Part shown: one piece after another, positions 41,508 through 51,676 of the stretch
Numbering within the stretch: the stretch's first letter is position 1
Layout of the letters: each line of letters opens with the position of its first letter
From: NCEH01 sp040049195
Lineage (GTDB): Bacteria > Pseudomonadota > Alphaproteobacteria > Rhizobiales > Xanthobacteraceae
Assembly (NCBI RefSeq): GCF_040049195.1
Contig: NZ_JBDZDL010000004.1
Length of the DNA: 64,000 bases
Reading direction: 5' to 3' (one strand)
Made by a program: the position numbers and the translations under genes
The notes under the pieces: model-generated
What the model was told of the DNA's origin: nothing
Database searches by the model: none
The model's input: the letters and a program-made list of their open reading frames with translations, nothing else

Positions 41508-42017
41508 ATGCTGCGCCGCCTATCCGCCCTTCTCCTCCTCACGCTGGCCCTGGCGCTTGGCACTGCCCTTGGCGCCGCCCCGGCGCTCGCCGTGCAGCCG
41601 GACGAGGTTCTGGGCGATCCGGCTCTCGAGGCGCGGGCACGCGAGCTCTCCAAGGAGCTGCGCTGCATGGTCTGCCAGAACCAGTCCATCGACGACAGCG
41701 ATGCTCCGCTCGCGAAGGATCTGCGCATCCTCGTGCGCGACCGGCTGAAAGCCGGCGACAGCGACCAGCAGGTGCTCGATTTCCTGGTGGCGCGCTATGG
41801 CGAGTTCGTGCTGATGCGCCCCGTGCTCTCCTGGCGCAACGCCCTGCTGTGGGGCGCGCCGCTGCTGGTGCTGGGGGCAGGGGGGCTTGCCGCCTATCTG
41901 GCGATCCAGCGCCGCCGCCGGGCGACGCCCGCGCTTGTGCCGCTGACGCCCGACGAGGAAGAGCGGGTGCGCCGCATCATCGCCCAGACGCCTCCCGTGC
42001 CGCCGGCCGGAAGCTGA
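41508..42017 (+). CDS. ccmH: Cytochrome c maturation thiol protein CcmH (CycL)
   Basis: 169 residues. Signal peptide, then the redox motif LRCMVCQNQS with C53 and C56, the LRxxCxxCQ type that reduces apocytochrome CXXCH thiols. One C-terminal membrane helix (LLWGAPLLVLGAGGLAAYLA). It ends the ccmI-E-F-H operon; degP follows after 166 bp. Confidence 0.94.
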   Translation: MLRRLSALLLLTLALALGTALGAAPALAVQPDEVLGDPALEARARELSKELRCMVCQNQSIDDSDAPLAKDLRILVRDRLKAGDSDQQVLDFLVARYGEFVLMRPVLSWRNALLWGAPLLVLGAGGLAAYLAIQRRRRATPALVPLTPDEEERVRRIIAQTPPVPPAGS

Positions 42018-42183
42018 TCGCACGTCGCGGCCCGGCACATCGGGGTCTTAACGAAGCTCACGCAGCCGTGACGCGCCTTACGGATCGGTAATCCAGCCGC
42101 CAGCCGGCTGTAAGTTTCCCCGCCTTATGTTCGCTCTCGACCTTGCCCCACGGGGGGCAGACAAAAGAGAGACGAATGATCCC

Positions 42184-43749
42184 ATGACCGGCTTCCCGCG
42201 CAAGTCCACCCTCATCCGTCGCCGTCGCTCCGCTCTGCTCGGGGGCGTCTTCGGCCTCGCCGTCACCGGCATCGTGGTCGGCCAGTTCATCCCGCCCTAT
42301 TCCATGCCGGCCAATGCGCAGATCACCACCAGCCAGCCCGCCGGCACGTTCTCCTTCGCCGATACGGTCGAGAAGGTTTCGCCCGCCGTGGTCTCGGTGA
42401 AGGTCAAGAAGGACGTCAACGCCCAGGAAATGGCCATGGGCGAGGACGGCCCCTTCGGCGGCGATGTGCCCCCCCAGATCGAGCGTTTCCTGAAGCGCTT
42501 CGGCCTGGAAGGACAGGGCGGCCCGCAGGGCCAGATGCCGATGCGTCCGCGCGCCGATCGCGGCGAGAAGGGCGAGCGCCGCGTGGTCGGCCAGGGCTCG
42601 GGCTTCATCATCTCCGCCGACGGCTATGTGGTGACCAACAACCACGTGGTGGACGGCGCCAGCGAAGTGGACGTGACCACCACCGACGGCAAGGAATATA
42701 CCGCCAAGGTGATTGGCGCGGATTCCCGCACCGACGTCGCTCTGCTGAAGATCGAAGGCAAGACCGACCTGCCGTGGGTGAAGCTCGCCGATGGCGCGCC
42801 GCGCGTCGGCGACTGGGTGATCGCGGTCGGCAATCCGTTCGGCCTCGGCGGAACGGTGACGGCAGGCATCGTCTCGGCCCGCGGCCGCGATATCGGCTCC
42901 GGCCCCTATGACGACTTCATCCAGATCGACGCGCCGATCAATCGCGGCAATTCCGGCGGCCCGACCTTCAGCCTCAATGGCGAAGTCATCGGCATGAACA
43001 CCGCCATCGTCTCCCCCTCGGGCGGCAACGTGGGCATCGCCTTCGCCATCCCCTCCGAGACCGTCAAGACGGTGGTGAACCAGCTCCGCGACAGCGGCAA
43101 GGTGGCGCGTGGCTATATCGGCGTGCAGATCCAGCCGGTGACCGACGACCTCGCCTCGGGCCTCGGCCTGAGCACGTCGGAAGGCGCGCTGGTGGCCCAG
43201 GTCCAGCCCGGCACCCCCGGCGCCAAGGCCGGCTTGAAGAGCGGCGACGTGGTGGCGAAGGTGAACGGCGATACCATCAAGGACGCCCGCGACCTGACCC
43301 GCAAGATCGGCATGATGAAGCCGGGCGCCAATGTCGAGCTGTCGGTGATCCGCGACAACAAGCCGATCAATGTCGCCGTCACGTTGGAGCAGATCCCGAA
43401 CGAGCAGCAGCAGGCGAGCCTCAAGCAGGACGACGGGGATGAGGCTGCCGGCACCGGCCTGCCGCGCCTCGGCCTCCAGCTCGCCCCGGCCAAGTCGGTG
43501 AAGGGCGCTGGCTCGGACGGCGTGGTCGTCACTGACGTGGAGCCGAACGGCCCGGCCGCCCAGCGCGGCATCCGGTCCGGCGACGTGATCCTGGATGTGG
43601 GCGGCAAGACCGTCTCCAACCCCAAGGACGTGCGCGACGGCCTCGCCGCCGCCAAGGCCGAGAACCGCAAGGCGGTGCTCATGCGGGTGAAGGGCGAGCA
43701 GGGCGTGCGCTTCGTCGCCATCACCATCGACGCGAAGGCGAAGGGCTGA
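42184..43749 (+). CDS. degP: Periplasmic DegP/HtrA-type serine protease
   Basis: 521 residues from ATG 42184; an earlier in-frame start at 42127 gives a leader without signal character. Signal/anchor region about 15-40. Trypsin-like domain with H154 (TNNHVVDG), D184 (SRTDVALLK) and S257 (NRGNSGGPT), then two PDZ domains (GYIGVQIQPVTDDLASGLGL, later GVVVTDVEPNGPAAQRG). It degrades and chaperones misfolded envelope proteins. Position after cycL is a known rhizobial arrangement. A strong terminator follows. Confidence 0.93.
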   Translation: MTGFPRKSTLIRRRRSALLGGVFGLAVTGIVVGQFIPPYSMPANAQITTSQPAGTFSFADTVEKVSPAVVSVKVKKDVNAQEMAMGEDGPFGGDVPPQIERFLKRFGLEGQGGPQGQMPMRPRADRGEKGERRVVGQGSGFIISADGYVVTNNHVVDGASEVDVTTTDGKEYTAKVIGADSRTDVALLKIEGKTDLPWVKLADGAPRVGDWVIAVGNPFGLGGTVTAGIVSARGRDIGSGPYDDFIQIDAPINRGNSGGPTFSLNGEVIGMNTAIVSPSGGNVGIAFAIPSETVKTVVNQLRDSGKVARGYIGVQIQPVTDDLASGLGLSTSEGALVAQVQPGTPGAKAGLKSGDVVAKVNGDTIKDARDLTRKIGMMKPGANVELSVIRDNKPINVAVTLEQIPNEQQQASLKQDDGDEAAGTGLPRLGLQLAPAKSVKGAGSDGVVVTDVEPNGPAAQRGIRSGDVILDVGGKTVSNPKDVRDGLAAAKAENRKAVLMRVKGEQGVRFVAITIDAKAKG

Positions 43750-43844
43750 TCGTCTCTTCCCCAACCCTCACGGCGGGCTTCGCCCGCCGCCTCGGGGCGG
43801 CACCGGAGTAGTTCCTTCCGTCACCCTGTGCCGTTCCGATCCCC

Positions 43845-43884
43845 GCGGTGCGGGAAGCTGTAGCGCTTCCCGCACCGCGTTTTT
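43845..43884 (+). terminator. Rho-independent terminator after degP
   Basis: A perfect 14-bp stem (GCGGTGCGGGAAGC / GCTTCCCGCACCGC), 6-base loop TGTAGC, then GTTTTT. It ends the cyc-degP transcript before the next two-component genes. Confidence 0.92.
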
Positions 43885-43948
43885 ATTCGGCACTCTTCGC
43901 GCGGCCCCTTCAGGCCGTTCCCCGGCTCGCTTTCGGCGCTAGGATGAG

Positions 43949-44665
43949 ATGGACGCGAATCTCGAACAAGGTCTGACCTTCTCCATGCGCCTGCTCCTCA
44001 TCGAGGACGACCGCGACGCGGCGGACTATCTGCGCAAGGCTTTCCGCGAGGCCGGCCATGTGGTGGACCACGCCGGCGACGGGGAGGAGGGGCTCGCCCT
44101 CGCCCTCGACGGAAAATACGACGTACTGGTGGTGGACCGCATGCTGCCGCTCAAGGACGGCCTCAGCATCGTCTCCGATCTGCGGCGGCGCGGCGACACC
44201 ACCCCGGCGCTGATTCTCTCGGCGCTCGGGCAGGTGGACGACCGGGTGGTGGGCCTGCGCGCCGGGGGCGACGATTACCTGCCCAAGCCCTACGCCTTCA
44301 CCGAATTGCTGGCGCGCGTGGAAGCCCTCTCCCGGCGCGGCGCGCCGCAGGCGGCGGAAACCATCTATCGGGTCGGCGATCTGGAGCTGGACCGGCTGGC
44401 CCATCGCGTCAGCCGGGGCGGCAAGGACATTCCCCTGCAGCCGCGCGAATTCCGCCTGCTGGAATATCTCATGCGCCACGCCGGGCAGGTGGTGACGCGC
44501 ACCATGCTGCTGGAAAACGTGTGGGATTATCATTTCGATCCGCAGACCAATGTGATCGACGTGCATGTCTCGCGCCTGCGCTCCAAGATCGACAAGGGCT
44601 TCGACGTCCCGCTGCTGCACACCGTGCGCGGCGCCGGCTACATGATCCGGGTCGGGCTGCGGTGA
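43949..44665 (+). CDS. OmpR-type response regulator
   Basis: 238 residues from ATG 43949 (GCTAGGATGAG upstream); ATG 43985 (MRLLLIEDD) is an alternative. Receiver with D63 in VVDRMLPLKDG, then a winged helix (LQPREFRLLEYLMRHAGQV, then TNVIDVHVSRLRSKID). TctD/PetR-like. Forms a pair with the kinase 42 bp downstream. Targets unknown. Confidence 0.9.
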   Translation: MDANLEQGLTFSMRLLLIEDDRDAADYLRKAFREAGHVVDHAGDGEEGLALALDGKYDVLVVDRMLPLKDGLSIVSDLRRRGDTTPALILSALGQVDDRVVGLRAGGDDYLPKPYAFTELLARVEALSRRGAPQAAETIYRVGDLELDRLAHRVSRGGKDIPLQPREFRLLEYLMRHAGQVVTRTMLLENVWDYHFDPQTNVIDVHVSRLRSKIDKGFDVPLLHTVRGAGYMIRVGLR

Positions 44666-44707
44666 TGGCCAAGCGCCATCGCCCTTTCCTCCTGCCGGCC
44701 TGACGCG

Positions 44708-46102
44708 ATGCGGATGCCCCGCAACATGCTGCAATTGGTGCGCACCACGGCGTTCAAGCTGCTGGCGGCCTATCTCGTCGTGTTCGCGCTGTTCTCGGTC
44801 GCCATGATCGCCTATGTGGCGTGGCACACGCGCGCGCTGATCGAGAGCCAGGTCGCGGAGAATGTGGAAGGCGAGGTGCGCTTCCTCGCCGAGCAATATC
44901 GCCAGGGCGGCATCCAGCGCCTGGTGATCGTCATCGACCGCCGCACCCGCCGGCCGGGATCCTCGATCTATCTGCTGACCAATTTCACCGGCGAGGTGAT
45001 GGCCTCCAACGTCTCCGACCTGCCGATCGGGCTGCTGGACAAGCCGGGCACGCGCATCACGCCCTATCGCCGCTCCGATGAGCCGGGAGCGAAGGAGTTT
45101 CTCGCCTTCGTGCAGGTGTTCCAGCTGCCCGGCGGCTACCGTCTGCTGGTGGGCCGCGACATCGAGGAGCGCGACACGCTGCGCCAATTGGTGGTCCGCC
45201 CGGCGCAGGGCGCCCTGGTGCTGATTCTGGTGCTCGGCATCGCCGGTGGCATCTTCGTGACGCGGCGCGTGCTCAAACGCATCGAATCAATGACCGCAAC
45301 CTCGGAAACCATCATGGCCGGCGATCTCTCCGGCCGGCTGGCGGTGGACGGTACCGGCGACGAGTTCGACCGGCTCGCCCAGAGCCTCAACACGATGCTG
45401 GACCGCATCGAGGCGCTCATGGTCGGCCTCAAGGAGGTCTCCGACAACATCGCCCACGATCTCAAGACACCGCTCACGCGCCTGCGCAACCGCGCGGAAG
45501 AGGCGTTGCGCGGGGCTCATTCGGAAGAAGAATGGCGCGCGGCGCTGGAGGCCACCATCGAGGAAAGCGATTCCCTCATGCGCACCTTCGACGCGCTGCT
45601 GATGATCGCGCGCGCCGAGGCAGGGCAGGCGCGGGACAATATGGTGGACCTCGACCTCGGCGCCATCGCCGAGAATGTCGCCGAGCTTTACGAGCCGCTG
45701 GCGGACGAACAGGGCATGGACCTGCTGGTGGACGCGCAGCCGGTGGAGGTTCACGGCATGCGCGAGCTGCTTGCCCAGGCGCTCGCCAATCTGGTGGACA
45801 ACGCGCTGAAATATGGCCGCGGCGCCGATGGCGGGCGGGGGGAAATCCGCGTCAGCCTGCGGCGCGAGGGCGAAGAGGCGGTGCTGGAGGTGGGAGATCG
45901 CGGGCCGGGCATTGCGCCGCAGGATCGCGAACGGGTGGTGGAGCGTTTCGTGCGGTTGGATGCCAGCCGCTCGCGCCCTGGCTCCGGCCTCGGCCTCTCC
46001 CTGGTCGCGGCGGTGGCGCGGCTGCATGGAGGCAGTCTCGCCTTCTCCGACAACGGGCCCGGGCTGCGCGCGACGCTTCGTTTGCCCGCGAAAACGCCAT
46101 AA
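44708..46102 (+). CDS. Sensor histidine kinase
   Basis: 464 residues. Helices at about 18-38 and 166-186 enclose a periplasmic domain (about 39-165). HAMP about 186-240, phospho-His H250 in NIAHDLKTPLTRLRN, ATPase motifs LVDNALKYG, GDRGPGI and GSGLGLSLVAAVA. Periplasmic signal unknown. Partner of the upstream regulator. Confidence 0.9.
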   Translation: MRMPRNMLQLVRTTAFKLLAAYLVVFALFSVAMIAYVAWHTRALIESQVAENVEGEVRFLAEQYRQGGIQRLVIVIDRRTRRPGSSIYLLTNFTGEVMASNVSDLPIGLLDKPGTRITPYRRSDEPGAKEFLAFVQVFQLPGGYRLLVGRDIEERDTLRQLVVRPAQGALVLILVLGIAGGIFVTRRVLKRIESMTATSETIMAGDLSGRLAVDGTGDEFDRLAQSLNTMLDRIEALMVGLKEVSDNIAHDLKTPLTRLRNRAEEALRGAHSEEEWRAALEATIEESDSLMRTFDALLMIARAEAGQARDNMVDLDLGAIAENVAELYEPLADEQGMDLLVDAQPVEVHGMRELLAQALANLVDNALKYGRGADGGRGEIRVSLRREGEEAVLEVGDRGPGIAPQDRERVVERFVRLDASRSRPGSGLGLSLVAAVARLHGGSLAFSDNGPGLRATLRLPAKTP

Positions 46103-46145
46103 GGGCTTGCGCTTAAGCACAGCCTCATGCCTTTAAGTGAGGCAA

Positions 46146-49118
46146 ATGTCCGCTTCCTCCGCTTCGCCCCCTATTGCCGCCGCCTCACTTGCCGCCTCGA
46201 TGTGGGAAGGCCCCGTGCTTTGCGATGCTGAGGCGGCAAAGATCAAGCTTGGCTATGCGCTGGAGGGCCTGGACCCGGCCGGCCGCGCGCGGGTCGCGCA
46301 GATCCTTACGGACTATCCGCGGGCGCGTGATGTGCTGCTGGGTGTCGCGGAATCCTCTCCCTTCCTCCACGACCTCATTCGCACCGATCCCCGGCGCCTG
46401 CTACGGGCGCTGGAGCGCGCACCGGCCGCGCATATCGCCGCCCTCACCGAAGCTTGCCGGCAGGCGGTCGCGCATGCCGCCGACGAGGCGCAGGCGATGA
46501 CGGCGCTGCGCCAGATGCGGGCGGAAGCCGCGCTCACCATCGCCTTGGCCGATATCGGCGGGGCCATGGACCTGGTGCAGGTGACGCGCGCGCTGACCGA
46601 TGTGGCGGACACGGCGCTCGGCGCGGCGCTGGATTTCCTGCTCGCCGAGGCGGTCACGGCCGGCAAGCTCCTGCCGCCCGATCCCGCGCATCCCGCCAAG
46701 GGGTGCGGGCTCGCCGTGATCGCCATGGGCAAGCATGGCGCGCGCGAGCTGAACTATTCCTCCGACGTGGACCTGATCGTGGTCTACGACCGTGACGTGG
46801 CCCCCCTCGCCGAGGGCGTGGAGCCTTCCCCCTTCTTCGTGAAAATCACCCGCGCCCTGGTGCGCATGCTCCAGGAGCGCACCGGCGACGGCTATGTGCT
46901 GCGGGTGGACCTGCGCCTGCGGCCGGACCCCGGTTCCACACAAGTTGCGCTCTCCACCGCCGCGGCGCTTGCCTATTACGAGCGGGAGGGCGCGACTTGG
47001 GAGCGCGCCGCTTATATCAAGGCGCGCCCGGTGGCGGGCGACCTCGCGGTGGGCCGCGAATTTCTCTCCGATCTTGCCCCGTTCGTCTGGCGCCGCGTGC
47101 TGGACTATCGCGCCATCGCCGACGTGCACGCCATGAAGCGCGAGATCCATGCGTTTCGCGGGCACGACGTGGTGGCGGTGGAAGGCCACAATGTGAAGCT
47201 CGGCCGCGGTGGCATCCGCGAGGTGGAATTCTTCGTCCAGACCCAGCAGCTCATCGCTGGCGGCCGCGATCCGAATTTGCGGTCCTCCCGCACGCTGGAG
47301 GCGCTCGACGCGCTGGTGCGCGATTTCTGGATCGCCGGTGCCGTGCGCGACGATCTGGCCGAGGCCTACATTTTCCTGCGCCGGGTGGAGCACCGCATCC
47401 AGATGGTGGCGGATGCCCAGACCCACACCTTGCCGGAACAGACCGACGCGCTCGGCGCCTTCGCACGCTTCATGGGCTATCAGACCCGCGACGCCTTCGC
47501 CGCCGCGCTGGTGGATCGCCTGAAGCGCGTGCAGCACCATTACGCCCAATTGTTCGAGGACAGCCCGCCCCCGGCGGTGCTGGACGGGCAATTGCTGTTC
47601 CCGGTGGACCACGACGACCGCCAGACCCTGGCGGTGCTCGCCCGCCTCGGCTTTCGCGATCCGCCCGCCGCCAGCACCGTGGTGCGCGGCTGGATGGCGG
47701 GGCGCCATCGCGTGCTGCGCACCGATGTGGCGCGCGGCCAGCTCGCCAGCATCGCGCCGCTGCTGCTGGAGCAATTGTCGCGCGGTGGCGATCCCGACGG
47801 GGCGCTGATCGCGGCCGACAATTTCTTCGCCGAACTCTCCGGCGGCCATCTGATGCACGCCTTGCAGCGCCATCCCGATCTGGTGCGGCTGCTGGCCACC
47901 ATCCTTACGGTTGCGCCGCGCCTCGGCGAAACGCTGGCGCGGCGGCCTTCCCTGCTCGACGCTCTGCTGGACCCGGCCTTCTTCAACAAGCTGCCCGACC
48001 AGGCGAGCCTGGAGCAGCATCTGGAAACCCTGCTCGACACGGCGCACAGCGACGAGGAGCAGCTCGACCGCGCGCGGCGCTTCCGCCAGGAACAGCATGT
48101 GCTCATCGGCGTGCGCATCGCCTCCGGCACGCTGCCGGCCGCGCGCGCGGGCGAGGCCTATGCGCGCCTTGCCGAGGTGATCATCCGCGCCCTGCATGCG
48201 CGCGTCTGGGCGCGCTTCCAGGAGGCGCACGGCACCATCGCCGGCGCGGAGACGGCGGTGCTCTCCATGGGCAAGCTCGGCAGCCGGGAAATGACCGCTG
48301 GCTCCGATCTCGACCTCATCGTGCTCTATGATTTCGACCCGGATGCCGACCCCGCCTCCGATGGCCCGCGCCCGCTGCACGGAGCGCAATATTTCGCCCG
48401 CTTCACCCAGCGCCTGGTCACCGCCCTCACCAGCCTCACCAATGCCGGCAAGCTCTATGACGTGGACCTGCGCCTGCGCCCCTCCGGGCGCTCCGGCCCG
48501 GTGGCGACGCGGCTGCGCTCATTTGAAAATTACCAGCGGGACGAGGCCTGGACCTGGGAGCACATGGCGCTGACCCGCGCCCGAGTGATCTCGGCGCATC
48601 CAGATTTCTGCCAACGCGTGGAAGGGGTGATCCGCGACGTGCTGGCCCGGCCGCGTGATCCGCGCCGCATTGCCGGCGATATCCTGGACATGCGCGGCGC
48701 CATCGCGGCCGAGAAGGGCGAGTCCGACCGCTGGAACCTCAAGCATGCCCTTGGCGGGCAGGTGGATGTGGAGTTCCTGGCGCAATATCTGGTGCTGGTG
48801 CATGCCGCCGACCACCCGCAGATCGTCGATACGGCGACCGCGCGCATCATCGCGGTGGCGGGCGAGCTGCACCTGTTGCCGGCGGAGGACATCCATCTCC
48901 TCGCCAACGCCTGCCGGCTCTACCAGGATCTGACGCAGGTGCTGCGGCTCGCGCTCGACACCCATTTTCTGCCGGCCGAGGCGAGCCCCGCCCTGAAGGC
49001 GCTATTGGCCCGCGCCGGCGAGATGCCCGATTTCGCGACCTTGGACGCCCATCTGCGGGAAACCCAGGACCGGGTGCGCGAGATTTTTACCCGCGTGCTG
49101 GAGCAGGCAGTGGCCTGA
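46146..49118 (+). CDS. glnE: Glutamine synthetase adenylyltransferase/deadenylase
   Basis: 990 residues from ATG 46146; GTG 46137 is less likely since GTGAGG fits as ribosome binding site. Two nucleotidyltransferase domains: N-terminal deadenylase (MGKHGARELNYSSDVDLIVV) and C-terminal adenylylase (MGKLGSREMTAGSDLDLIVL), each with the Asp pair, plus helical domains between and after. The enzyme adds or removes AMP on glutamine synthetase, in response to PII. Full length for the family. Convergent with the next gene. Confidence 0.95.
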   Translation: MSASSASPPIAAASLAASMWEGPVLCDAEAAKIKLGYALEGLDPAGRARVAQILTDYPRARDVLLGVAESSPFLHDLIRTDPRRLLRALERAPAAHIAALTEACRQAVAHAADEAQAMTALRQMRAEAALTIALADIGGAMDLVQVTRALTDVADTALGAALDFLLAEAVTAGKLLPPDPAHPAKGCGLAVIAMGKHGARELNYSSDVDLIVVYDRDVAPLAEGVEPSPFFVKITRALVRMLQERTGDGYVLRVDLRLRPDPGSTQVALSTAAALAYYEREGATWERAAYIKARPVAGDLAVGREFLSDLAPFVWRRVLDYRAIADVHAMKREIHAFRGHDVVAVEGHNVKLGRGGIREVEFFVQTQQLIAGGRDPNLRSSRTLEALDALVRDFWIAGAVRDDLAEAYIFLRRVEHRIQMVADAQTHTLPEQTDALGAFARFMGYQTRDAFAAALVDRLKRVQHHYAQLFEDSPPPAVLDGQLLFPVDHDDRQTLAVLARLGFRDPPAASTVVRGWMAGRHRVLRTDVARGQLASIAPLLLEQLSRGGDPDGALIAADNFFAELSGGHLMHALQRHPDLVRLLATILTVAPRLGETLARRPSLLDALLDPAFFNKLPDQASLEQHLETLLDTAHSDEEQLDRARRFRQEQHVLIGVRIASGTLPAARAGEAYARLAEVIIRALHARVWARFQEAHGTIAGAETAVLSMGKLGSREMTAGSDLDLIVLYDFDPDADPASDGPRPLHGAQYFARFTQRLVTALTSLTNAGKLYDVDLRLRPSGRSGPVATRLRSFENYQRDEAWTWEHMALTRARVISAHPDFCQRVEGVIRDVLARPRDPRRIAGDILDMRGAIAAEKGESDRWNLKHALGGQVDVEFLAQYLVLVHAADHPQIVDTATARIIAVAGELHLLPAEDIHLLANACRLYQDLTQVLRLALDTHFLPAEASPALKALLARAGEMPDFATLDAHLRETQDRVREIFTRVLEQAVA

Positions 49119-49145
49119 GCCCCGTGTTCGGGCGGGGCGGGCGCC

Positions 49146-51461
49146 TCACACCACCGAGGTGAGGCGCGGCGTCTCGTTGGAATTGGCCGCGCCGCCATCC
49201 AGCGGCAGGCGGATGATGACGGTGGTGCCCACCCCTTCCTGCGAGCGGATGCGCATGGCCCCGCCGTGCAGCTCGGTCAGCGACTTGGCGATCGCGAGCC
49301 CGAGGCCCGAGCCCTTATGGGTCTTGGTGAACTGGCTTTCCACCTGTTCGAACGGCCGGCCCAGCTTGGCGAGCGCATGCTTGGCGATGCCGATGCCGCT
49401 GTCCTCGATGGCGATCACGGCGGCTCCGCCGTTCACCCGGGCCTTGATGGCGATGCGCCCCCCCTCGGGCGTGAACTTCACCGCATTGGAGAGCAGGTTC
49501 AGCAGGATCTGCTTGAGCGCCCGCTTGTCCGCCCGGACCGCCAGACCTTCGCCGGCCTCGGCGGTGACGGAGATCTGCTTCTCCTGTCCCTTGAGCGCCA
49601 TGACGCGCAGGGCGTCGGTGACGATCTCGTCCAGCCGCACATCCTCCAGCTCCAGCTGCATGCGGCCGGCCTCGATCTTCGACATGTCGAGAATGTCGTT
49701 GATGACGTCCAGCAGATAGGTGCCCGAGCCTTTGATGTCGCCGCAATATTCCGCGTACTTTTCCGATCCGAGCGGGCCGAACATGCCGCTTTCCATGATT
49801 TCGGAAAAGCCGATGATGGCATTGAGCGGGGTGCGCAGTTCGTGGCTCATATTGGCCATGAACTCGCTCTTGGCGCGGTTGGCGTCCTCGGCGCGGTTCT
49901 TCTCTTCCGAATATTTCTCCGCCAGCTCGGCCAATTGCTGGGCCTGGAGCTCCAGGGTCTGCTGGGATTTGCGCAGGTCGGCGACCAGCGCCATCAGGCG
50001 CTTCTCATTGTCCATGAGGCGTTCCTCATGGCGCTTGAGCGGGGTGATGTCGGTGCCCACCGAGACGTAGCCGCCGTCTTTCGTGCGGCGCTCGGCGATC
50101 TTCAGCCAGCGGCCGTTGGAAAGCTGAGCCTCGAACGCCCGCGAGCCTTCTTCCGGCTTGTCCTCCGGCTTCAGCGGCGTGCGCGTGACGGGGTGGCGGC
50201 CGACGGTGGCGATGGTGTCGAATGAAGTGCCCACCTGGATCGCGTCGTCCGGCAGCTCGTGCAGGCTCTGGAATTTGGAATTGCAGAGCACGAGCCGGTT
50301 CTGGCTGTCCCACAGCACGAAGGCTTCCGAGATGCTCTCGATGGCGTCGCGTAGACGGGTATCGGCGGTCACTGTGCGCTCCGCCATGCGCTGGGCCTCG
50401 GTGACATCCATGGCGATGCCGATGAGGTGCGGGCCGTCCTCGCCACCCTGCTGCACCACCTCGGCGCGCATGCGCAGCCACACGAAGTCGCCGCGCGCGG
50501 TGCGCATGCGGAACACCCGGTCCACCGAGGCGCCGGGACGGTCCGCGAGGTCTTGGGCCAGTTCGTAGAGGTTCACGTCGTCGGGATGCACCAGCTTGGC
50601 GATGTCGCCGAAGGAAAGCAGGTCGTCGCGCCGATCCAACCCGAGGATCTCGAACATGGTGTCGGACCAGTACATGCGGCCGCGCGCCATGTCCCAATCC
50701 CACATGCCGCAGCGTCCGCGATTGAGCGCGGTGTCGATGCGCACGCGCACGGTGTCGTAGATGTGGTCCGCCTCGCGCGCCCGGCTTGCCTGCCAGTGGA
50801 AGGAGAAGCCGAGGATGAGCAGCACCGCCCCGGTGGTGGTGAACAGCGTCACCGTCAGCGTGGTGCTTTCCGACCAGGTGGAAAGCGCCCGCGCCATGGG
50901 CTGCATGTAGATGATCTGCCCGAGCGGCGGGTTGAGGTTGCGCACGGTGGCGAGCGCGCTGTCCTCGCCGAAGGGGATTTCCAGCACGCCGGCGCGCTCG
51001 GCGAACACGGTGAGCGGCTGCGAGGGATCGAGCACGTCGGCAAGGTTCGCCGCCGGGGGCAGGCCTTGCGGCGCCGAGGCGAGGATGCGGCCCTGCGGAT
51101 CGGTCACATAAATGCGACGCCCGCCCAGCGTTGCGCGGGGCGGGAGGGAGTCCTGCAAGGCCTGTCCCACGCGGGCGAGATTTCCGCCCAGGCGCTGGCT
51201 TAGCCCTTCGGCGGTTGCGAGCGCGAGGAGACTCAGGTCATCCTTTGCGTTGTCGATCACGGCTTGGCGGTGGCTGTGCACCTGCACAGCGGCGCCGACG
51301 CCGATGACGACCAGGAAGGTGATGATCAGCGCCGGGACGATCCGGCGCAGAAAAGGCTCGGCTTCGAGAAGCCGTTGGTAGGCGGGTCGTGCTACGGATT
51401 TTGCCAATCCACCTATGGCATGACCGCGCACACCGACGCTCTCAGCGTTGGCGCGTGCCAT
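49146..51461 (-). CDS. PAS-domain hybrid-free histidine kinase, PleC/DivJ-type
   Basis: 771 residues. Helices at about 41-60 and 201-221 bracket a periplasmic sensor. Two PAS domains (about 250-355 and 375-475), a coiled coil (478-530), then the HisKA box with H540 (NMSHELRTPLNAIIGFSEIM) and the GPLGSEKYAEYCGDIKGSG extension that marks the PleC/DivJ/PdhS group. ATPase boxes NLLSNAVKFT, IEDSGIGI and GSGLGLAIAKSL are intact. No receiver domain. Such kinases often signal to DivK/PleD-like regulators; the partner here is not encoded nearby. Confidence 0.9.
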   Translation of the reverse strand: MARANAESVGVRGHAIGGLAKSVARPAYQRLLEAEPFLRRIVPALIITFLVVIGVGAAVQVHSHRQAVIDNAKDDLSLLALATAEGLSQRLGGNLARVGQALQDSLPPRATLGGRRIYVTDPQGRILASAPQGLPPAANLADVLDPSQPLTVFAERAGVLEIPFGEDSALATVRNLNPPLGQIIYMQPMARALSTWSESTTLTVTLFTTTGAVLLILGFSFHWQASRAREADHIYDTVRVRIDTALNRGRCGMWDWDMARGRMYWSDTMFEILGLDRRDDLLSFGDIAKLVHPDDVNLYELAQDLADRPGASVDRVFRMRTARGDFVWLRMRAEVVQQGGEDGPHLIGIAMDVTEAQRMAERTVTADTRLRDAIESISEAFVLWDSQNRLVLCNSKFQSLHELPDDAIQVGTSFDTIATVGRHPVTRTPLKPEDKPEEGSRAFEAQLSNGRWLKIAERRTKDGGYVSVGTDITPLKRHEERLMDNEKRLMALVADLRKSQQTLELQAQQLAELAEKYSEEKNRAEDANRAKSEFMANMSHELRTPLNAIIGFSEIMESGMFGPLGSEKYAEYCGDIKGSGTYLLDVINDILDMSKIEAGRMQLELEDVRLDEIVTDALRVMALKGQEKQISVTAEAGEGLAVRADKRALKQILLNLLSNAVKFTPEGGRIAIKARVNGGAAVIAIEDSGIGIAKHALAKLGRPFEQVESQFTKTHKGSGLGLAIAKSLTELHGGAMRIRSQEGVGTTVIIRLPLDGGAANSNETPRLTSVV

Positions 51462-51553
51462 CGCCGGCCCCTCCTCCGGTGTCCGGTCTTAGGGCGGCCA
51501 CGCCCCTCGACCTATCGTCCTCACAAGACTTGGAGGGACGTGCCGCATCTCTC

Positions 51554-51584
51554 CGAATCGGGGTCGATTGGACTCGAATCGGGG
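51554..51584. repeat. Direct repeat upstream of PAS kinase
   Basis: CGAATCGGGG occurs at 51554-51563 and 51575-51584, a 21-bp period (two helix turns), 93-123 bp upstream of the reverse-strand kinase start. It may be a tandem activator site. The 215-bp spacer 51462-51676 contains nothing else I can name. Confidence 0.3.
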
Positions 51585-51676
51585 GGGTGTTGTCTAGAGT
51601 CCGCGAGAGTCAAGACCGCAAAAATTCACGCAATTCGCGGGTTCTTTTTACCCTCGGCGGTGTTCCACGGCACGGC

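Noticed and set aside
39407..41728. Long reverse frame opposite ccmF
   Set aside because: Antisense to an unambiguous ccmF/ccmE; composition is His/Gly/Glu-rich noise.
43757..43805. GC-rich hairpin CGGCGGGC-TTC-GCCCGCCG as degP terminator
   Set aside because: It lacks a T-run; the perfect stem with T5 at 43845-43884 is the better terminator.
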